From Lithospermum erythrorhizon (Eukaryota > Streptophyta > Magnoliopsida > Boraginales > Boraginaceae), in contig JADFUC010000750.1 of assembly GCA_019722365.1 (NCBI GenBank), positions 496,001 through 560,000 of the forward strand: 64,000 nucleotides of DNA. The letters are read 5' to 3'. The notes under the pieces are model-generated. The model did not search any database, was not told where the DNA came from, and saw nothing but the letters and a program-made list of their open reading frames with translations. The translations under genes were made by a program, and so were the position numbers. Shown here in pieces: positions 11,385-24,512 of this stretch (positions within the stretch are counted from its first letter, which is position 1; each line of letters opens with the position of its first letter).

Positions 11385-14300
11385 TAGATATATCTTCCGA
11401 TTTCTTCCAAAACTCAAACAATGGAAACTAAAAAATCCCAAGGTGTGTCCTCAGGCTATACCTATGGGCTCATCGTATTTATTTATTGGCACAAACCCCC
11501 AGGTTGGCATATCTCCTCTGTTTGCATGAAGTGGTTCATCAATTTGCAATAATGCACTTGTTGAAACTTGCCGAGGCTGTAAAAGAAGGTGTTAGTGAAG
11601 CTGGAATGGTCGGGTTTAGATTCAACACCATTGGTGTATCTGATGCTATCTCAATGGGGACTCGAGGCATGTGCTACAGTTTGCAGTCGAGGGACTTAAT
11701 TGCTGACAGCATCGAGACTGTTATGTCTGCCCAATGGTATGACGGCAACATTTCTATTCCTGGTTGCGACAAAAATGTAAGATCTATTTTAAAGCTTTAT
11801 AATTTTCTTATGTCATCCTCATTTTATAAAAGCTAAATAAGTGTTAATGTTTAGTGCATTGGGCTATCCATAATAGGGAAGTTATTGGGACGTACAATTT
11901 CATTGAAGACAATTATGATTGTTCATTTCTGGGTGACTTCAACACTAACTTTTGTTGAAGTGTGGTTCAATTTGAAATGTCATGTTATTTTTTAACTCAT
12001 TTAAATTAGTGTAATTATATGCTTTACTTGTTGTCGAAGTGAAAACCTCATTGGTTCTGCACAACCTAAGAACTCGTGCCATTGTTTCTTACTACATTAT
12101 TTTTGTTATGGTTTGAGAACTTAAAGCAAAAAAGCCTCCAATTGTCAATTAACTTGATAATATATACTTCTTTTATTTTCACTGGTTGTTACTAGCATCT
12201 ATTTGTGTTCTTCTAAGTGTCAGGTTTATCTGGTTAGTTAATAGATATCTCCATAGGCAACATCATCCATCGTGTTAGCTATTTGATCTTTTATTGCATA
12301 TTGTAGTAGTTCGTTGGACAGTTATGTTATTCTTTCTTTGAAAGTCTTAAATATGCCGCATGTTTATTCATGGCTTTTAGAAGACTGCCAGGAACCTGAA
12401 TTCTTGTGTTTCATGGAACAGATTAATTAAGCGTTATGACCTTACGTAACTTGTGGCATCTTACAGTTGTTCTATAGATAACTCTTTTTTATGCAGATGC
12501 CAGGTACTATCATGGCAATGGGACGTCTCAATCGCCCAAGCATAATGATTTATGGTGGAACAATCAAGGTAGAGCTGGTGGTGCAACCATTTAGTAAAAT
12601 TAATTGCTCTATATTCTCTTTTTAAGTTGATGTCTATATTATGGTAGAGTTGAGTGTTGAAAATACGTAAACTTACCTTTTAGAATTAAATTACCCACGA
12701 TATTGTTTCTAGTGGTATCAATACTGCTGCAAGTAATTATATTATACCAGAGAAATTTTTTGTGATGATTCAAAATACCTGAATCTTTTACTTAACGTAG
12801 TACATGTGGTAGGATCCAATTATTGTATCATGAGCTTCTACATTTGAACTAACGTCGCTCATTTCATTCTTAATGATAACAATTCCATTCTTGTTGATAG
12901 TGATTTTTTTTCATGTCATCTGCAGCCTGGTCATTTTCAAGGCCACACATTTGACATAGTATCTGCTTTCCAGGTATGCTACCAATTTGTGATAATATTT
13001 TTCCAGCAATTCATATCCTTCGCTTATAATGAGAGCATAATGTAAACTATTTTCTATACCTCTTAGGTAAGATGACCTTTCAAGCCTATGTGACCATATT
13101 CACCTAAAACATTAAAATAGCACCCCACATTGTTTTATAAGTAACAAGTTAATATTAAAATGGTTCTGAACGTTTTGATATTCTATATTCAGTTTCTCAA
13201 TTGACTCTTTTGTTTTCTTTTAGGTTTATGGGGAGTATGTGAGTGGTTCTGTGAGTGATGAACAGAGGATGAATGTAGTTAAGAATTCTTGTCCTGGTGC
13301 CGGTGCTTGTGGTGGAATGTATACAGCAAACACTATGGCTTCTGCTATTGAGACTATGGGAATGTCCCTTCCCTACAGGTATAAAAATCTAATGCATCAT
13401 TTTCCAGTGATCGCTGTCGTTAACATGCAATTTTATGACCTTTTTTCTTCTTCCCTACAGCTCTTCAACACCTGCTGAAGATCCACTGAAGTTGGATGAG
13501 TGTCGGCTGGCTGGGAAATACCTTTTAGACTTGCTCAAGATGGATTTGAAACCCAAAGACATCATCACTCCTAAATCTCTTCGGAATGCAATGGTGATGG
13601 TCATGGCACTTGGTGGATCTACTAATGCTGTTCTGCATTTAATTGCTATTGCAAAGTGTGTATTTATCTGGAAGAATTTAATTCATTTAGTTGAACGTTA
13701 TTTTGTCAACTTACCTACTATCATGGCAGGTCCGTTGGCTTGGAACTAACTCTTGATGACTTCCAAAAGATTAGCGATCGGGTTCCATTCCTTGCAGATC
13801 TGAAGCCCAGTGGAAAATATGTTATGGAAGATGTACACAAAATTGGTACCGGACTTCCTGTGTCATGACTGTAGCTTATTGCATCGAGCTCTTTTTTATA
13901 CTTACTCTTTTAGATATACTAATTAATTGCAACTCTGTAGATTGGAGGTACTCCTGCAGTGATTCGCCACCTATTAGAGCTTGGGTTCTTGGATGGGGAT
14001 TGCATAACTGTTACTGGACCTATTTTTATTAATTTCACAGCTAATGATGATAGAAGAAATTATAATTCATAAAGCTTACAGTTTGTTATATTTTCGCTCA
14101 GTTACTGGACAGACTATGGCTGAAAATGCAAAACTTTATCCATCCTTGGCTGAAGGCCAGCAAATAATTAGACCTTATAACTAATCTAGCTAGAAAATGT
14201 TACGATTCTTCGTTTGCTACTTGCTTGACAACGATAATGATTTAAAAGGTAACTATGACCCTACTATTCACCTGTGCAGCAAATAATTAGACCATTATCG

Positions 14301-16276
14301 AACCCCATCAAAGAGACAGCTCACATCCAAATACTGTATGGGAACCTTGCCCCAGAGGGTTCTGTGGCAAAAATTACAGGCAAAGAAGGGCTATACTTTT
14401 CTGGTAATCTGTCACTATGCTGGTAGTAGTATGGTTAAAGTATATTTAGAATTTATTGTTTTTATATCGTCAAAGTTAATCATGTTCTGATATCAAATAT
14501 GACCACTGCAAAATCATTTTTCTGGTCCTGTTCTTGTCTTTGAAGGGGAGGAATCCATGATTACTGCCATCTCAGAGAATCCCGACGATTTTAAGGTCAG
14601 ACGGTCAGGCCATCTTATCTGTTTAGACCCTGTTTCAGCTTTTTTGTTAAAATACTTATGAAGGAATCCAGCGACAAAATGGTCAAGGCCTTCTCAGTGG
14701 TGATGCGTCTTCTATTACAGATATATGTGTGCTTGAGTATCTGATTTCCAGAACACGATTATTTCAATTTCAAATGTCATTATTCTTGCTTTTTTCTCTG
14801 TATCAATATGTACGGTTTATCTTTTGGTTAGACACTTACGACTACTTCACTAGTTGTTGAACTAACTGGACCAGATACTCATAATACACTGGATTATCCA
14901 ATTTGCAGGGGAAAGTTGTAGTTATAAGAGGAGAGGGGCCTAAGGGTGGACCCGGTATGCCAGAAATGCTGACCCCAACAAGTGCAATAATGGGTGCCGG
15001 TCTTGGCAAGGAATGTGGTTTTTTATTGCATTTATTTTAATCCAAAAATATGCTGAGACATATTTTCTTTTGTCATCTTTGGTAAGTGTTTGGATTATCT
15101 TTACTGCTGCAGTACTTGAATTTTGTTGGAGCCCTACCTATCCACTCTCTAACAATATATTTTCTGTTCGGGTTCTTCTTGTAGGAATGTGCATTGCTAA
15201 CAGATGGAAGATTTTCAGGAGGTTCCCATGGATATGTTGTTGGCCATATATGTCCAGAAGCACAGGTAACTTTGTTTTTTCAATAATGAAGTTGCAATCT
15301 CGACTGCTTGATAATTAATTTCCATGTCTAATGAATGATGTTATCCATAGCTGTGAGTTCATAATAACTAGTATGTTTTGTGGCAAAAAAGAAAAATTTA
15401 CTCTTGTTCAAATCTCATGTGAATAGATGCCATTAGTATGTTTCTCTTACTTGAATAAATTAACTCCCTCTATGGAGGGATCTATCTTGGAGCGGAGGGG
15501 TCTTACTGGCAAATAGATGCCAGAATTACCTCGATGGAGGTTCAAGCGCTATTCAGTCTAATCACTAGCTTAGTAGCATGCAGTATTTGGAACGTTGCAA
15601 TTTGTTTCATATTCTAAGTGAACTTGTTTCCAAGTTTTCAGGTACTAACCTTACTAGCTAACCAGAATAGTTATTATTATACTTGAGGAAATGATACCAA
15701 AGAACCAGAAGTTGATGATTGTACTAATAATACTTCATGGGCTTATAATTTACATTATGTTAGAACGTTTGCACTTAAGGTACTCACTTTGTGTCATCAT
15801 TGCTGTTCAAGTCTATTATTAAAATAAGACACACGCCGAAAGTGTCTAGTGAGAAGTCCACTGAAATTGGATAGTTTAACAACCTCCTTATCATATGAAC
15901 ATAACTTTTGTGTAAATGTGTTTTCTTGGAAGAAACTTTACACACTTGGAACGTTCAAAATACATGTTACATAATTTTCAGGAAGGTGGTCCAATTGGTC
16001 TAGTTCAAAATGGAGATATAATCACTATCGACATTCAGAAGCATAGGATGGATGTTCAATTAACAGAAGCCGAGCTAGAAGAGCGTAGAAAGAAATGGTC
16101 TCCCCCTCCATACAAAGCAAACCGAGGGGTTCTGTACAAGGTGCGTCTACTCTTAAAAATGTGTATCTCATACTAGCTCCAGCTTTCCTTTTCTATTAAT
16201 TTAGACCTCTTTCTACCATGTCCAGTATATTAAGAATGTACAATCAGCTTCCAGAGGATGTGTTACAGATGAGTAA
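11385..16276 (+). CDS. Dihydroxy-acid dehydratase (DHAD), damaged copy
   Basis: Encodes the plastid Fe-S enzyme that dehydrates dihydroxy acids to 2-oxo acids in valine, leucine and isoleucine synthesis. Exons by homology: 11385-11776, 12497-12568, 12926-12973, 13224-13378, 13461-13655, 13730-13841, 13941-14017, 14107-14160, 14280-14403, 14525-14595, 14909-15010, 15185-15265, 15982-16140, 16226-16276 (stop TAA). Family signatures are clear: [22 protein letters not shown] and [17 protein letters not shown] (cluster cysteines), [49 protein letters not shown], and the end [13 protein letters not shown]. Most later exons join in frame. The first visible exon (11385-11560) has several indels around the expected KPQVGIS...MHLLKL segment, and no transit-peptide exon is recognisable. 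Several splice sites are non-canonical. It may be a pseudogene or a real gene with assembly errors. Confidence 0.85.
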
Positions 16277-18081
16277 AGGCGCTGTTTTTCGCTCTAAAGG
16301 CGTAGAGTAGATCAAAGAGCGGCTCGCCACTGTTTTGGTAGTGCTCAAAGTTTTCCAGCTCAGTAGTCTTTAGTTGGGGGGTTATGTACCATTAGGTAGT
16401 TTCAAGAGTCATCAATTCTCTTCCCCACTTGCCCAATAAGACATCATTATTTGAATAAATGTTCTTCCTACTTTGTTTAAATCTATTTATTGATAAGTGC
16501 TTGTTTAAGTTGGTGGATGAGTACTCGCCAATGCAACATGAAAACCCTATAATGTATTGTGATAACTTTGAAATTTGTCAAAAGATTAAATATCATTAGG
16601 TACTGCTTCTCACAGCTTATTCATCAAAACCCCAAAAAGATATTAATGCCGAATGCAACAAGATACGTAGTAGTAGTATTATTTTAATTGATATTTTCAT
16701 TCTTAAAATGTATTCTTATTTTTAAAGCTGTAGTGTTTGCGAAAATTTGAAGGTAAATAGTCATTTTGATTTTTGTAAATTTAATTTGTATGCTTGCTTA
16801 AATGTGAAGATTGTGGTTCAGGGATCTCTTTGTAATGAATTTATGTTTGTTTAAATATGATGATTGTAACTGCGACATTCGCATGTGCGCAAAAATAATT
16901 TGTGGCAAAAGACAAGCAAAAGAAACGAAATTTCAATAACATAATAAAAATAAACGATAAGATATACACAAATATAAATTAGCCATCAATAAATATAAAC
17001 ATGTGATCAAAACTAGTGTTGTCGATATCCATTCGGTACCTGAATAAACAATCCGCTCGTAGGTTTAGCGAGTCGGACATGAGTAAACTTTTTTTGTTTT
17101 CACACCGGGAGACTCTTAACAAAATTTTTGTTATGAAAGAGCGCGAAAAACAAGATTTTGATCGAATCAAAAAGAATTTTTCGGATTGATGAATCACAGA
17201 CAACAAAATTAAATATATACGCTATGTACTTGATATCCGGTTGAGGATACCCGAATTCAAATATCCAATAAAGTTAAAAAAAAAAGAAATACAAATTATG
17301 CATATTTTTTAAAACAAATACATTTGTTTGGATAATGTATCAATAATGTCATGAACTAAACGAGTAACTCGATATCCACTCGACCCAAAATACTCGACTC
17401 GAAACCCACCAAAAGGCTTGAGTCGGACTCGAATACAAACTCTTGTCGGATAACCTAAAACAAACGGATAATGTGCCTATTCGATTCGTAATGTTATACA
17501 CACACCTGGATAGTTGGGGGATTTAAAACGACTATTTTGCCTCCCTGGCCATTTGCAAGCCAGAAAGTAGCTTTTAAGCTTATTAAGCGTAAAATTTGGT
17601 TTCATTAAAAAAAAATACTATTTAAAGCGACAGTTGCCCTTCTATTCCATTAATAATCTCAGGCTAATTCGCCTAACTCGCATTGCTATCCTGTGTGCCA
17701 ATTACTGGCGAGTTTGAGTGACGCGCTTCAAATAAATCAACAACATTAAACGAATAAAAAAAATTAACCTAAATTTTGGAGAAGATTCTCTTCGAAATTT
17801 TTAATTCACACAATCTTCAATTCAAAGTTTTGATTTTTCGCATCTATTATTCAATAGACAAATATCTTATATTGAAAAGGTTTGATTTTTTATCCATTTT
17901 TATTGTTTATTTTTTGTATATTTTGATAATTTTAATTTTTGGTTATTTTTCGATTTTTGTATCTGATTGGATATATTTTGTGCTGGGTTAGTTTCTGATT
18001 GTATAAAATACCCAATTTTGAATTTTGTATGATTTTATATATTTTGGGTGTATATTTTATGTTGCATTGATGAAAAATTTA
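16277..18081. other. Intergenic, no gene seen
   Basis: AT-rich 3' flank of the dehydratase gene, then noncoding sequence. It includes a CCCGA/CGACTC-rich stretch at 17000-17490 that resembles 9010-9460. The open frames 16979-17206 (-) and 17776-17991 (+) are low-complexity and match nothing I know. 17700-17990 may contribute to the promoter or 5' leader of the RING gene. Confidence 0.45.
17000..17490. repeat. Dispersed repeat rich in CCCGA / CGACTC phrases, second copy
   Basis: Contains phrases such as 'GATATCCATTCGGTACC', 'GGATACCCGAATTC', 'CTCGATATCCACTCGACCC' and 'TACTCGACTCGAAACCC'. The composition resembles 9010-9460. No terminal structure could be defined. Confidence 0.35.
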
Positions 18082-18266
18082 CCCCCTTAATCTCAATAAT
18101 ATTGTCCAATTTTTAATTTTGATGATTACGTTTTAAATTTTTTGAGCTTTAGTAGTTTCGTAATATTTTGACTCAATTCAAAGTTATGTGTGTGAATTAT
18201 GGGTATAAAGATGGTTAATTTTGACTATTGGAATCAAATTTGACAATTTTTTTGAGATGGAGGGAG
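18082..18266. mobile_element. Stowaway-like MITE (185 bp)
   Basis: Starts CCCCCTTAATCTCAATAATA after a TA at 18080-18081. It ends with the inverse form (AATTTTTTTGAGATGGAGGG, then AG) before a TA at 18267-18268. The terminal inverted repeats (CTCCCTCCATCTCA type) and TA duplication are typical of Stowaway elements of the Tc1/mariner superfamily. No coding capacity. It lies upstream of the RING gene and may sit in its leader intron or promoter. Confidence 0.65.
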
Positions 18267-18850
18267 TAATTATTAGAAGTAATAGGTATAATATTGGTGT
18301 GATCGTGTCTTCATTGTCTTGTTTTGAATTAATTTTGGCTTGTTGAGTTATTAGAATTTCCTTTAGCTAGTCTTGAGATGTACATTGAATTGGCTTGTTG
18401 GGGAAAGCTTATGAGGGTTGTTACTTACTAGGCTTGAGATGTAGGGTAATATTCATTGTTTAACGAGGTGTTTCAAAGTTAGTTAGTTCGATGTACTTTT
18501 ATTGTAGTAATCATGTTGCTGGACACTGTTAAGAAGTTTATCGATAATCACAATTTTCAGGCTTCTCATCGTTATGTGCATGTGTATATGAGTGTATATC
18601 ACGTTTAAGCGAGCAGATTATGTGTAGTTGTGTGGCAATTAAACTGAACGTAACTAAACAGATTATGTGAACAAAATTGCTAATTGTGCTAATTGTGCAT
18701 AACAAATTAGTGAGATTGCAGAAACATATCTGTACCTAACGATGACATTTGAATGGATGTCGTACTTGATTGAACCTTTTCCTGGACCTTCAGAATATCA
18801 CTTTGTATTTCCCTGCTAATACTTGTGATGTGTTTTTCCTTATGCAGATC
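18267..18850 (+). other. Probable 5' leader intron of the RING gene
   Basis: Noncoding, T-rich sequence ending in TTATGCAG at 18840-18847, a good splice acceptor just 3 bases before the chosen ATG at 18851. This suggests that an intron in the 5' untranslated leader ends here. The leader exon and promoter could not be placed. Confidence 0.45.
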
Positions 18851-21800
18851 ATGGAGCCAATGGAGATCGATGAAGTTACTGTTGTCCCTGATACACCTGA
18901 CAAATCTGCTAGTCAGGATACTGTTCGACTGGGTGGTTTAAAAAGTCAAAATTGGACAATGAATAGTAGTGTTTCTAATAGTAGGCAGTTCATTCCTCCT
19001 AGAGGTATTATTAGATCTAGCAGGTCTGGGAATCATGCCAGCTCCTCGGCTCTTCGCAGTTTAGATTCAATTTCTACTAGGAATTTGTTAGTCAGGAAAG
19101 AACGAATTGATAAGGTTGTCCCTCATGAGAACAATAATTCGGATAATCCATGTTGCATGCAGAATAAGAAGCCTTTAGTCACTTTTCAATCTGCAAGTAG
19201 CCTGGTCAGACCTGGACTGGACCTGAACGGGTGTAGCAAAGAAAGGTTTTTCCAATCTAATCTAGGGGCAACTGTAGCTGGTGAATTTAAGAAAGGATCT
19301 GTATTTGAAGATGCTCGATCTTCATGCGGAAGGGAAAATAGCCCTCATGTGCTGCAAAATGTAGGTAAAGAAAGAACTGTTAGTAATGTGGTTATTGTAG
19401 ATTCAAGTCCTGATAGTGTAGAACGTCAAAATACCGTCAACTTACCTAAACCCTCTAGGCAAAAGCGGTTTGTCCGAAATGGATGTATTAGTCCTATGAA
19501 TATTGCTAAAGGTAAACAACCAGTTGAGAATTGCAAAAGTGGTTCTAAAGGTATGGAAGAGAGTGACTATTGTCCTGCAGCGGATACTGCTTCACGGGAG
19601 CACATTCCTGTGCAGAATATTGGGGACTATTGTTCTGGTTCCTCAAAAGGAAAAGAAGTGCTAGTGAATAATTCAGATGGGAGCAGTGAATTATTTAAAG
19701 CCAGGTTTAAGTTTTGAATTCCTTCGATGAAAATATTTTAATGTGTTTATACCTGTTTCTGACATTATATTTTATTATAAGGAAGAACATGTTGCAATGG
19801 GGGGCTGTGTATCATATTTATTGTACATAAATTGTTACTCTTAACCTGACATACCATGGTTTTGCTGTTCTGTTACGTTTAAACTCTCTTGGAAAGGTTC
19901 TCATGATTCAAGCGTGGTCAAAGTCCTCAAGAGTTTCTAGTTTTTTTTTTCTTAAACCCTTTATTAAATTTTTATTTAATTATGTTTTTGTTTGTGGTTG
20001 TTACTTTGATTCTTAGGTTTTGATGCTACTTTTCAAACTTAAAATGAATTGATGCTACCTCACCTACTCCTATTTTTAATTGAGTGGCCTATGCCTATCT
20101 CTTAATCTCTCAATTAAAATTTTATGTTGACATGAAACCTTAAAACACTTCCATGTTTTGGGATATTTCAATTGTATTATTCCTTTTTCTTTAAGCAACA
20201 TTTTCGTTTGGTGGGGATGATGCACTGTAAGAAGGGAAGTATCCAAACCAATGGCCTTGCCATGCCAGTTTCGTGCGTGTCAGTTCAATATCATCTTTAA
20301 AATACGGTTTTATTTTATATTTTTTTGCTTTCTTCAACGATTTTCATCCATATATTAATCATGTATTAGTTGGATTTATTGCTTGTATAAATCTTTGAAG
20401 TTTGATGTACTCATATTATGTTACCGTATTTTTCAGGACTTCAGCGAGCATCAATGAGAAAAACAATAGATACAGTGCTAACAGAGATTCTGTTCCAAGT
20501 TTCCCTTGTGCGGATGGATGGATAACAACTCATAGCCAAAGTAGCCAACATAATTTTCTTTCGCCACTCTCTCGTGATGTTCACCATATTCCAATTGAAG
20601 ATGACAGCCCATATGTTGTTGGTCAAGCTAGTGGAAACAAGTCATTGAGAAAACACAATGAATTTGATGCCAGTACTGGTCATCTGGCAATGAAGCCGCA
20701 ATTTAGCAGAACCAATGGGAGAAGCCACAAAGCACATAAGACACTTTCTAAAAGACAGAAACAGGGTTCCACCTTAAGCACTCATGCTGAGTGCTCTCGA
20801 TCAGCTGCAGATGATTCAGAAATTGTAGAAATTAGCTCTCCTAGGAATGATTCAAGGTCACAGTTGACCAACAATATCCTTCCCAATGCTGTAGGCAATA
20901 TAGTGCCAGTTATCAACATTGATGAGGCTACCCCAGAGGTTCAACATATTAGTCCTCATAGTACAGGTTGCAGCAGCAATGGGGATGCTAGAACTACACA
21001 AGTAGAGTTAGATGAAAGGATGGCTCGGGAACTTCAAGAACAATTTTACAGTGAAGATTATGCTGTTGGAACTAATGAGGTACAGTCTATTACATTGTTA
21101 TTTAGATCTCTAGTTGTTCCGGTGATATCTGATGGCTTAGCTATCCTTTTAAATGTTTGACAGCAGATTGATGCACACATAGCTTTGTCACTCCAACAAC
21201 AAGAAGAATCTCGTCGTACTGTATCTAGGGGACGCAGGCCTGTATCTAATCCGGTAGGTTCATTTTGTTCAACTACCTCCAAGGAAGATTTACTGTTTTG
21301 ATAAAATTAAGTTCGAAAATTTATGACCCTGCTTGTTTACTTTACACCATATACGTTCTGGCTCCAGATGATTTTATAAAACAGTTGTCAGATGCTAATA
21401 ATATGTGAAATGGGATTATGTGTCTCCTCTATATCTTATAAATATTTACAATGATGTCATGCTATGCCTTCTTTGAACAAAAGTAGAGTTTTAATTACTA
21501 TGTCATGACAATTCTAAAGTTGCACATATTGTCTCGATTGTTTTAAAGCCCTAGTCACTGTAAATGTTTCGGTAGGACCGGGGCAGGGGAAGATAGTAAC
21601 AATCATACCCAATACCTAGAGCAAGAGCAATAGTCAAAGCTGCTGGGTTTACCACCACACCCATCTTTTCTTTAAATATGTTATCTTTATGTGCTTTATG
21701 TTTAGTTGCAAGTTGGGTCTAGCTCAAATTTCGTAGTAGATATTGTTTCCACCTTACTTTAATTGGAGTCCTTTTGTTCATATGTATTTTTTCTCTCCCT

Positions 21801-23875
21801 CTTGTCCTCTTATATTAGTATATTACGGAGTACTATCTAGTCTCTGATATTTTTGGAGGTTTCGTTGATGATATATTTTTGTCTTTATGTAGAGAATTTC
21901 TTCATCGAGCCGATCAGCATCTCGTTTTCCTCTACTTTTTGGTCTTACTCGAACTCATGCTCAAGCCCCTACACCTAGCAGAGTTACAAGAACCAGGAGT
22001 GCTTTTACAGGGCGACCTCACACTCTATCATCATCAAGAGGAAGAAACTCAAATATACCTTCATCAAGACCGAGAAACCCGGTGTTCCCTGCTGGCATGG
22101 ATATTGAAGCGGTATTGGCTCACTTTTGAAATTTAGTTATCACCTCTTCTAATTCAGTCCTTATTGATTTTGGTATACTTTTCTTTATGTTAATTGATAT
22201 ATGATTGGGAAGTCAACTGATTGTAAGGTGAGGGTTACTGGCTAAAGGTGGTATTTAATTGTCAAGATCAGTAGATTTGCTTCCCTCAGCAAACAATGTG
22301 CGGCGTCCATTGATGATAAACTACTTTAAAATATACTTTTGTTGTTTCTTTTATTGCTACTAGTAAATATTTTTCCCATTGTGCTAGAAGGTCCAGGGAT
22401 AATATCATCATTGCTTGTTTATATTTGTTGAATTACTTTACTGCCTGTATATCTGACTACTTTAGTTTCTAATTGTGATAATATTTTTTGAAAATAATGC
22501 CAGAGAATGCATATACTTGAAGCATTGGAATCCTTCAGTGATATGGGAGTGGGAAATAATTTTCTTCAGATGCAGCGTGACTTCAACGAGTAAGATATTC
22601 GACACTTCAATTTTGTAATTTCTGTACTTCTCTGTCTTTTACTCTTTCAAGTGAGGTGCTTTAAGTTCCTTAAATCTTCTGAAAAATGTTTTCACTGCAA
22701 CCCTATTTCTAATGCTGAAGCTGAAGACCCATTTGATCCATATTTGTTACTCCTTTTAAAATTGATGCTTTATGTTGGTGAGAAAAGAGAGATAATAAAG
22801 ACTCGTCTATATCCTTTTCTCAAACCTTATACTGTCTTTGCACTCAAATTTTATAAATGAAGTCCTGTATCATTCACCTACTGGCTGAGGAACAACTATA
22901 TCATTTTAGCAAAAATCGTTGAATATTTGACAATGCAAGGGTATTTATTACTATTATGTGTTAAGTACTGTAATATTTTTATCTATTGATCCTTCTTTCC
23001 TCATTCTTAACACTTTAATGGACGATCTAGGATCACCACTTAGCTGAGTTCTCTTTTGGATAACCCCAATCAGTGACTTATCTCCATTGAAACCCACAAA
23101 ATTTCAAATTCTCGACTCCCACTGGCATATTTATGAAATGATGGTATTATGTGGCAATTGATCTACTGCCCCCACTCTTCACTTGAAACTCACATTTCAA
23201 TTATTGAGGTCAATAATTTCTTTAAGCATGTACAAGCATTTTCTTCTGATGATGGCAACTGAAAATGGACTTGATGATGAAGATTATTTTCCTTTTTTTT
23301 CTGTCTGCACGGTTTTTATTTTACTTTAACCGTGTGATATAGAAATGACTATGAATTGCTGTTGGCTCTTGATGATAACAATCACCAACATGCTGGTGCG
23401 ACTGCTCGTCAGATTAATGGCCTGCCAGAGTCAACTGTTCAGGTAATTGTTTTCTCACTATTCAGAAATGAAACTCATATCCTTTTATTAAGAATATACT
23501 TTTCGATTGAATTTCAAAGAACTTCTACTATAATGAACAAAAGTATTGCGTAAACTGAAAGTGTAACAGAGGTTTGCATCCTTAATTGAGAAAGGTTACT
23601 TTTTACTAAGTGTCCCACACCTTTGCTGCAGACTGAGAGTCTTGAAGAGGCCTGTTCGATTTGTCTTGAAAATCCAGCCATGGGAGAGGTCATACGTCAT
23701 CTTCCCTGCTTACACAAGTTCCACAAAGACGTAAGAAACTTCAAAAGCTTATAAAGTTGCAACCCGTTCTAATTCCAACTAACGTCTGATGTAATTTCAA
23801 ATGATTTATCAGTGTATCGATCAGTGGTTGAGGAGAAGAACAACTTGTCCGGTTTGCAAGTCATCGGTAACTTGA
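18851..23875 (+). CDS. RING-H2 protein, probable E3 ubiquitin ligase (717 aa)
   Basis: Exons: 18851-19704, 20437-21079, 21164-21253, 21893-22111, 22504-22589, 23343-23442, 23632-23730, 23813-23875. All junctions are GT-AG and in frame. The start MEPMEIDEVTVVPDTP follows a splice acceptor. The long N-terminal part (about residues 1-470) is Ser/Asn-rich, probably disordered and unrecognised. About 477-515 holds DERMARELQEQFY and then QIDAHIALSLQQQEE, which resembles a ubiquitin-interacting motif. An Arg/Ser-rich segment follows. The C-terminus is a complete RING-H2 domain: C672, C675, C690, H692, H695, C698, C709, C712 (CSIC, PCLHKFHKDC, CPVC), ending at residue 717. Such domains bind an E2 enzyme and pass ubiquitin to a substrate; the substrate is unknown. 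Exon 3 has a CAGCAG tandem acceptor, so one Gln may be optional. Confidence 0.88.
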
Positions 23876-24512
23876 ATTCCTGCGAGATACTCCTGCTGCG
23901 GCTAGTGGAATCCAGGAGATATCACCATTTGAACTTTATATGCCTTTTTAAGTAGTTTTTCTGATAGTTGGTGCCAGTTTCAACCTACACTTAAAAGCTG
24001 CACCACTTTACTTTTCCTCATTGTGGTTCGACTTGTGAGTTGTGGTATACAATCACACATGTAACAAGGTTAAGGCGCTGAAATTTGGAAGAGAGACTCT
24101 TTTGTTATTTGTGTGATTGCTGCTGTGTAATGTTTGTTTCTTTATAAAGCGACAATGCTAGATAATTTATGAATACACAACTTCATGTAATAACCTCGAT
24201 AATTAGTGGAAGTATGTAGTCTGGTTTCCTGCTTTACAAAGCTCAATTATGAAACTTTGAAAAGCAGGAATAAATTGTGAAGGTGAAAAGGCATAAACCA
24301 ACAAAAGCTCAAAATTCCATTAAAGGCAGACAAATATATTTTGCTATCAAAGAACTGTTTTCTTTGCTTGTAGCAAGTTTAGATATTCAAGGTGATTAAG
24401 TTTAACAGGGCTGATAAAAAAGTTGTCACTATATAACAATTCTGAACTTATTGAATGCTTCATTTAACTATTTCTCCAGGAAGTATATTGCTTGCAAGAA
24501 GTTCGCATATAT
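23876..24512. other. 3' flanks between two convergent genes
   Basis: Noncoding 637 bp between the stop codons of the RING gene (+) and the thiolase gene (-). It should hold the 3' untranslated regions of both. No other gene is seen. Confidence 0.55.

Noticed and set aside
13369..13460. TTCCCTACAG at both the end of dehydratase exon 5 and the acceptor of the next exon
   Set aside because: Both splice sites are canonical GT-AG and the sequence is a natural pyrimidine-rich acceptor, so the match may be chance. It was not counted among the anomalous junctions.
15460..15500. Short inverted CTCCCTC ... GGAGGGA as a MITE inside a dehydratase intron
   Set aside because: The arms are only about 7 bases and adjacent; no TA duplication or element body is present.
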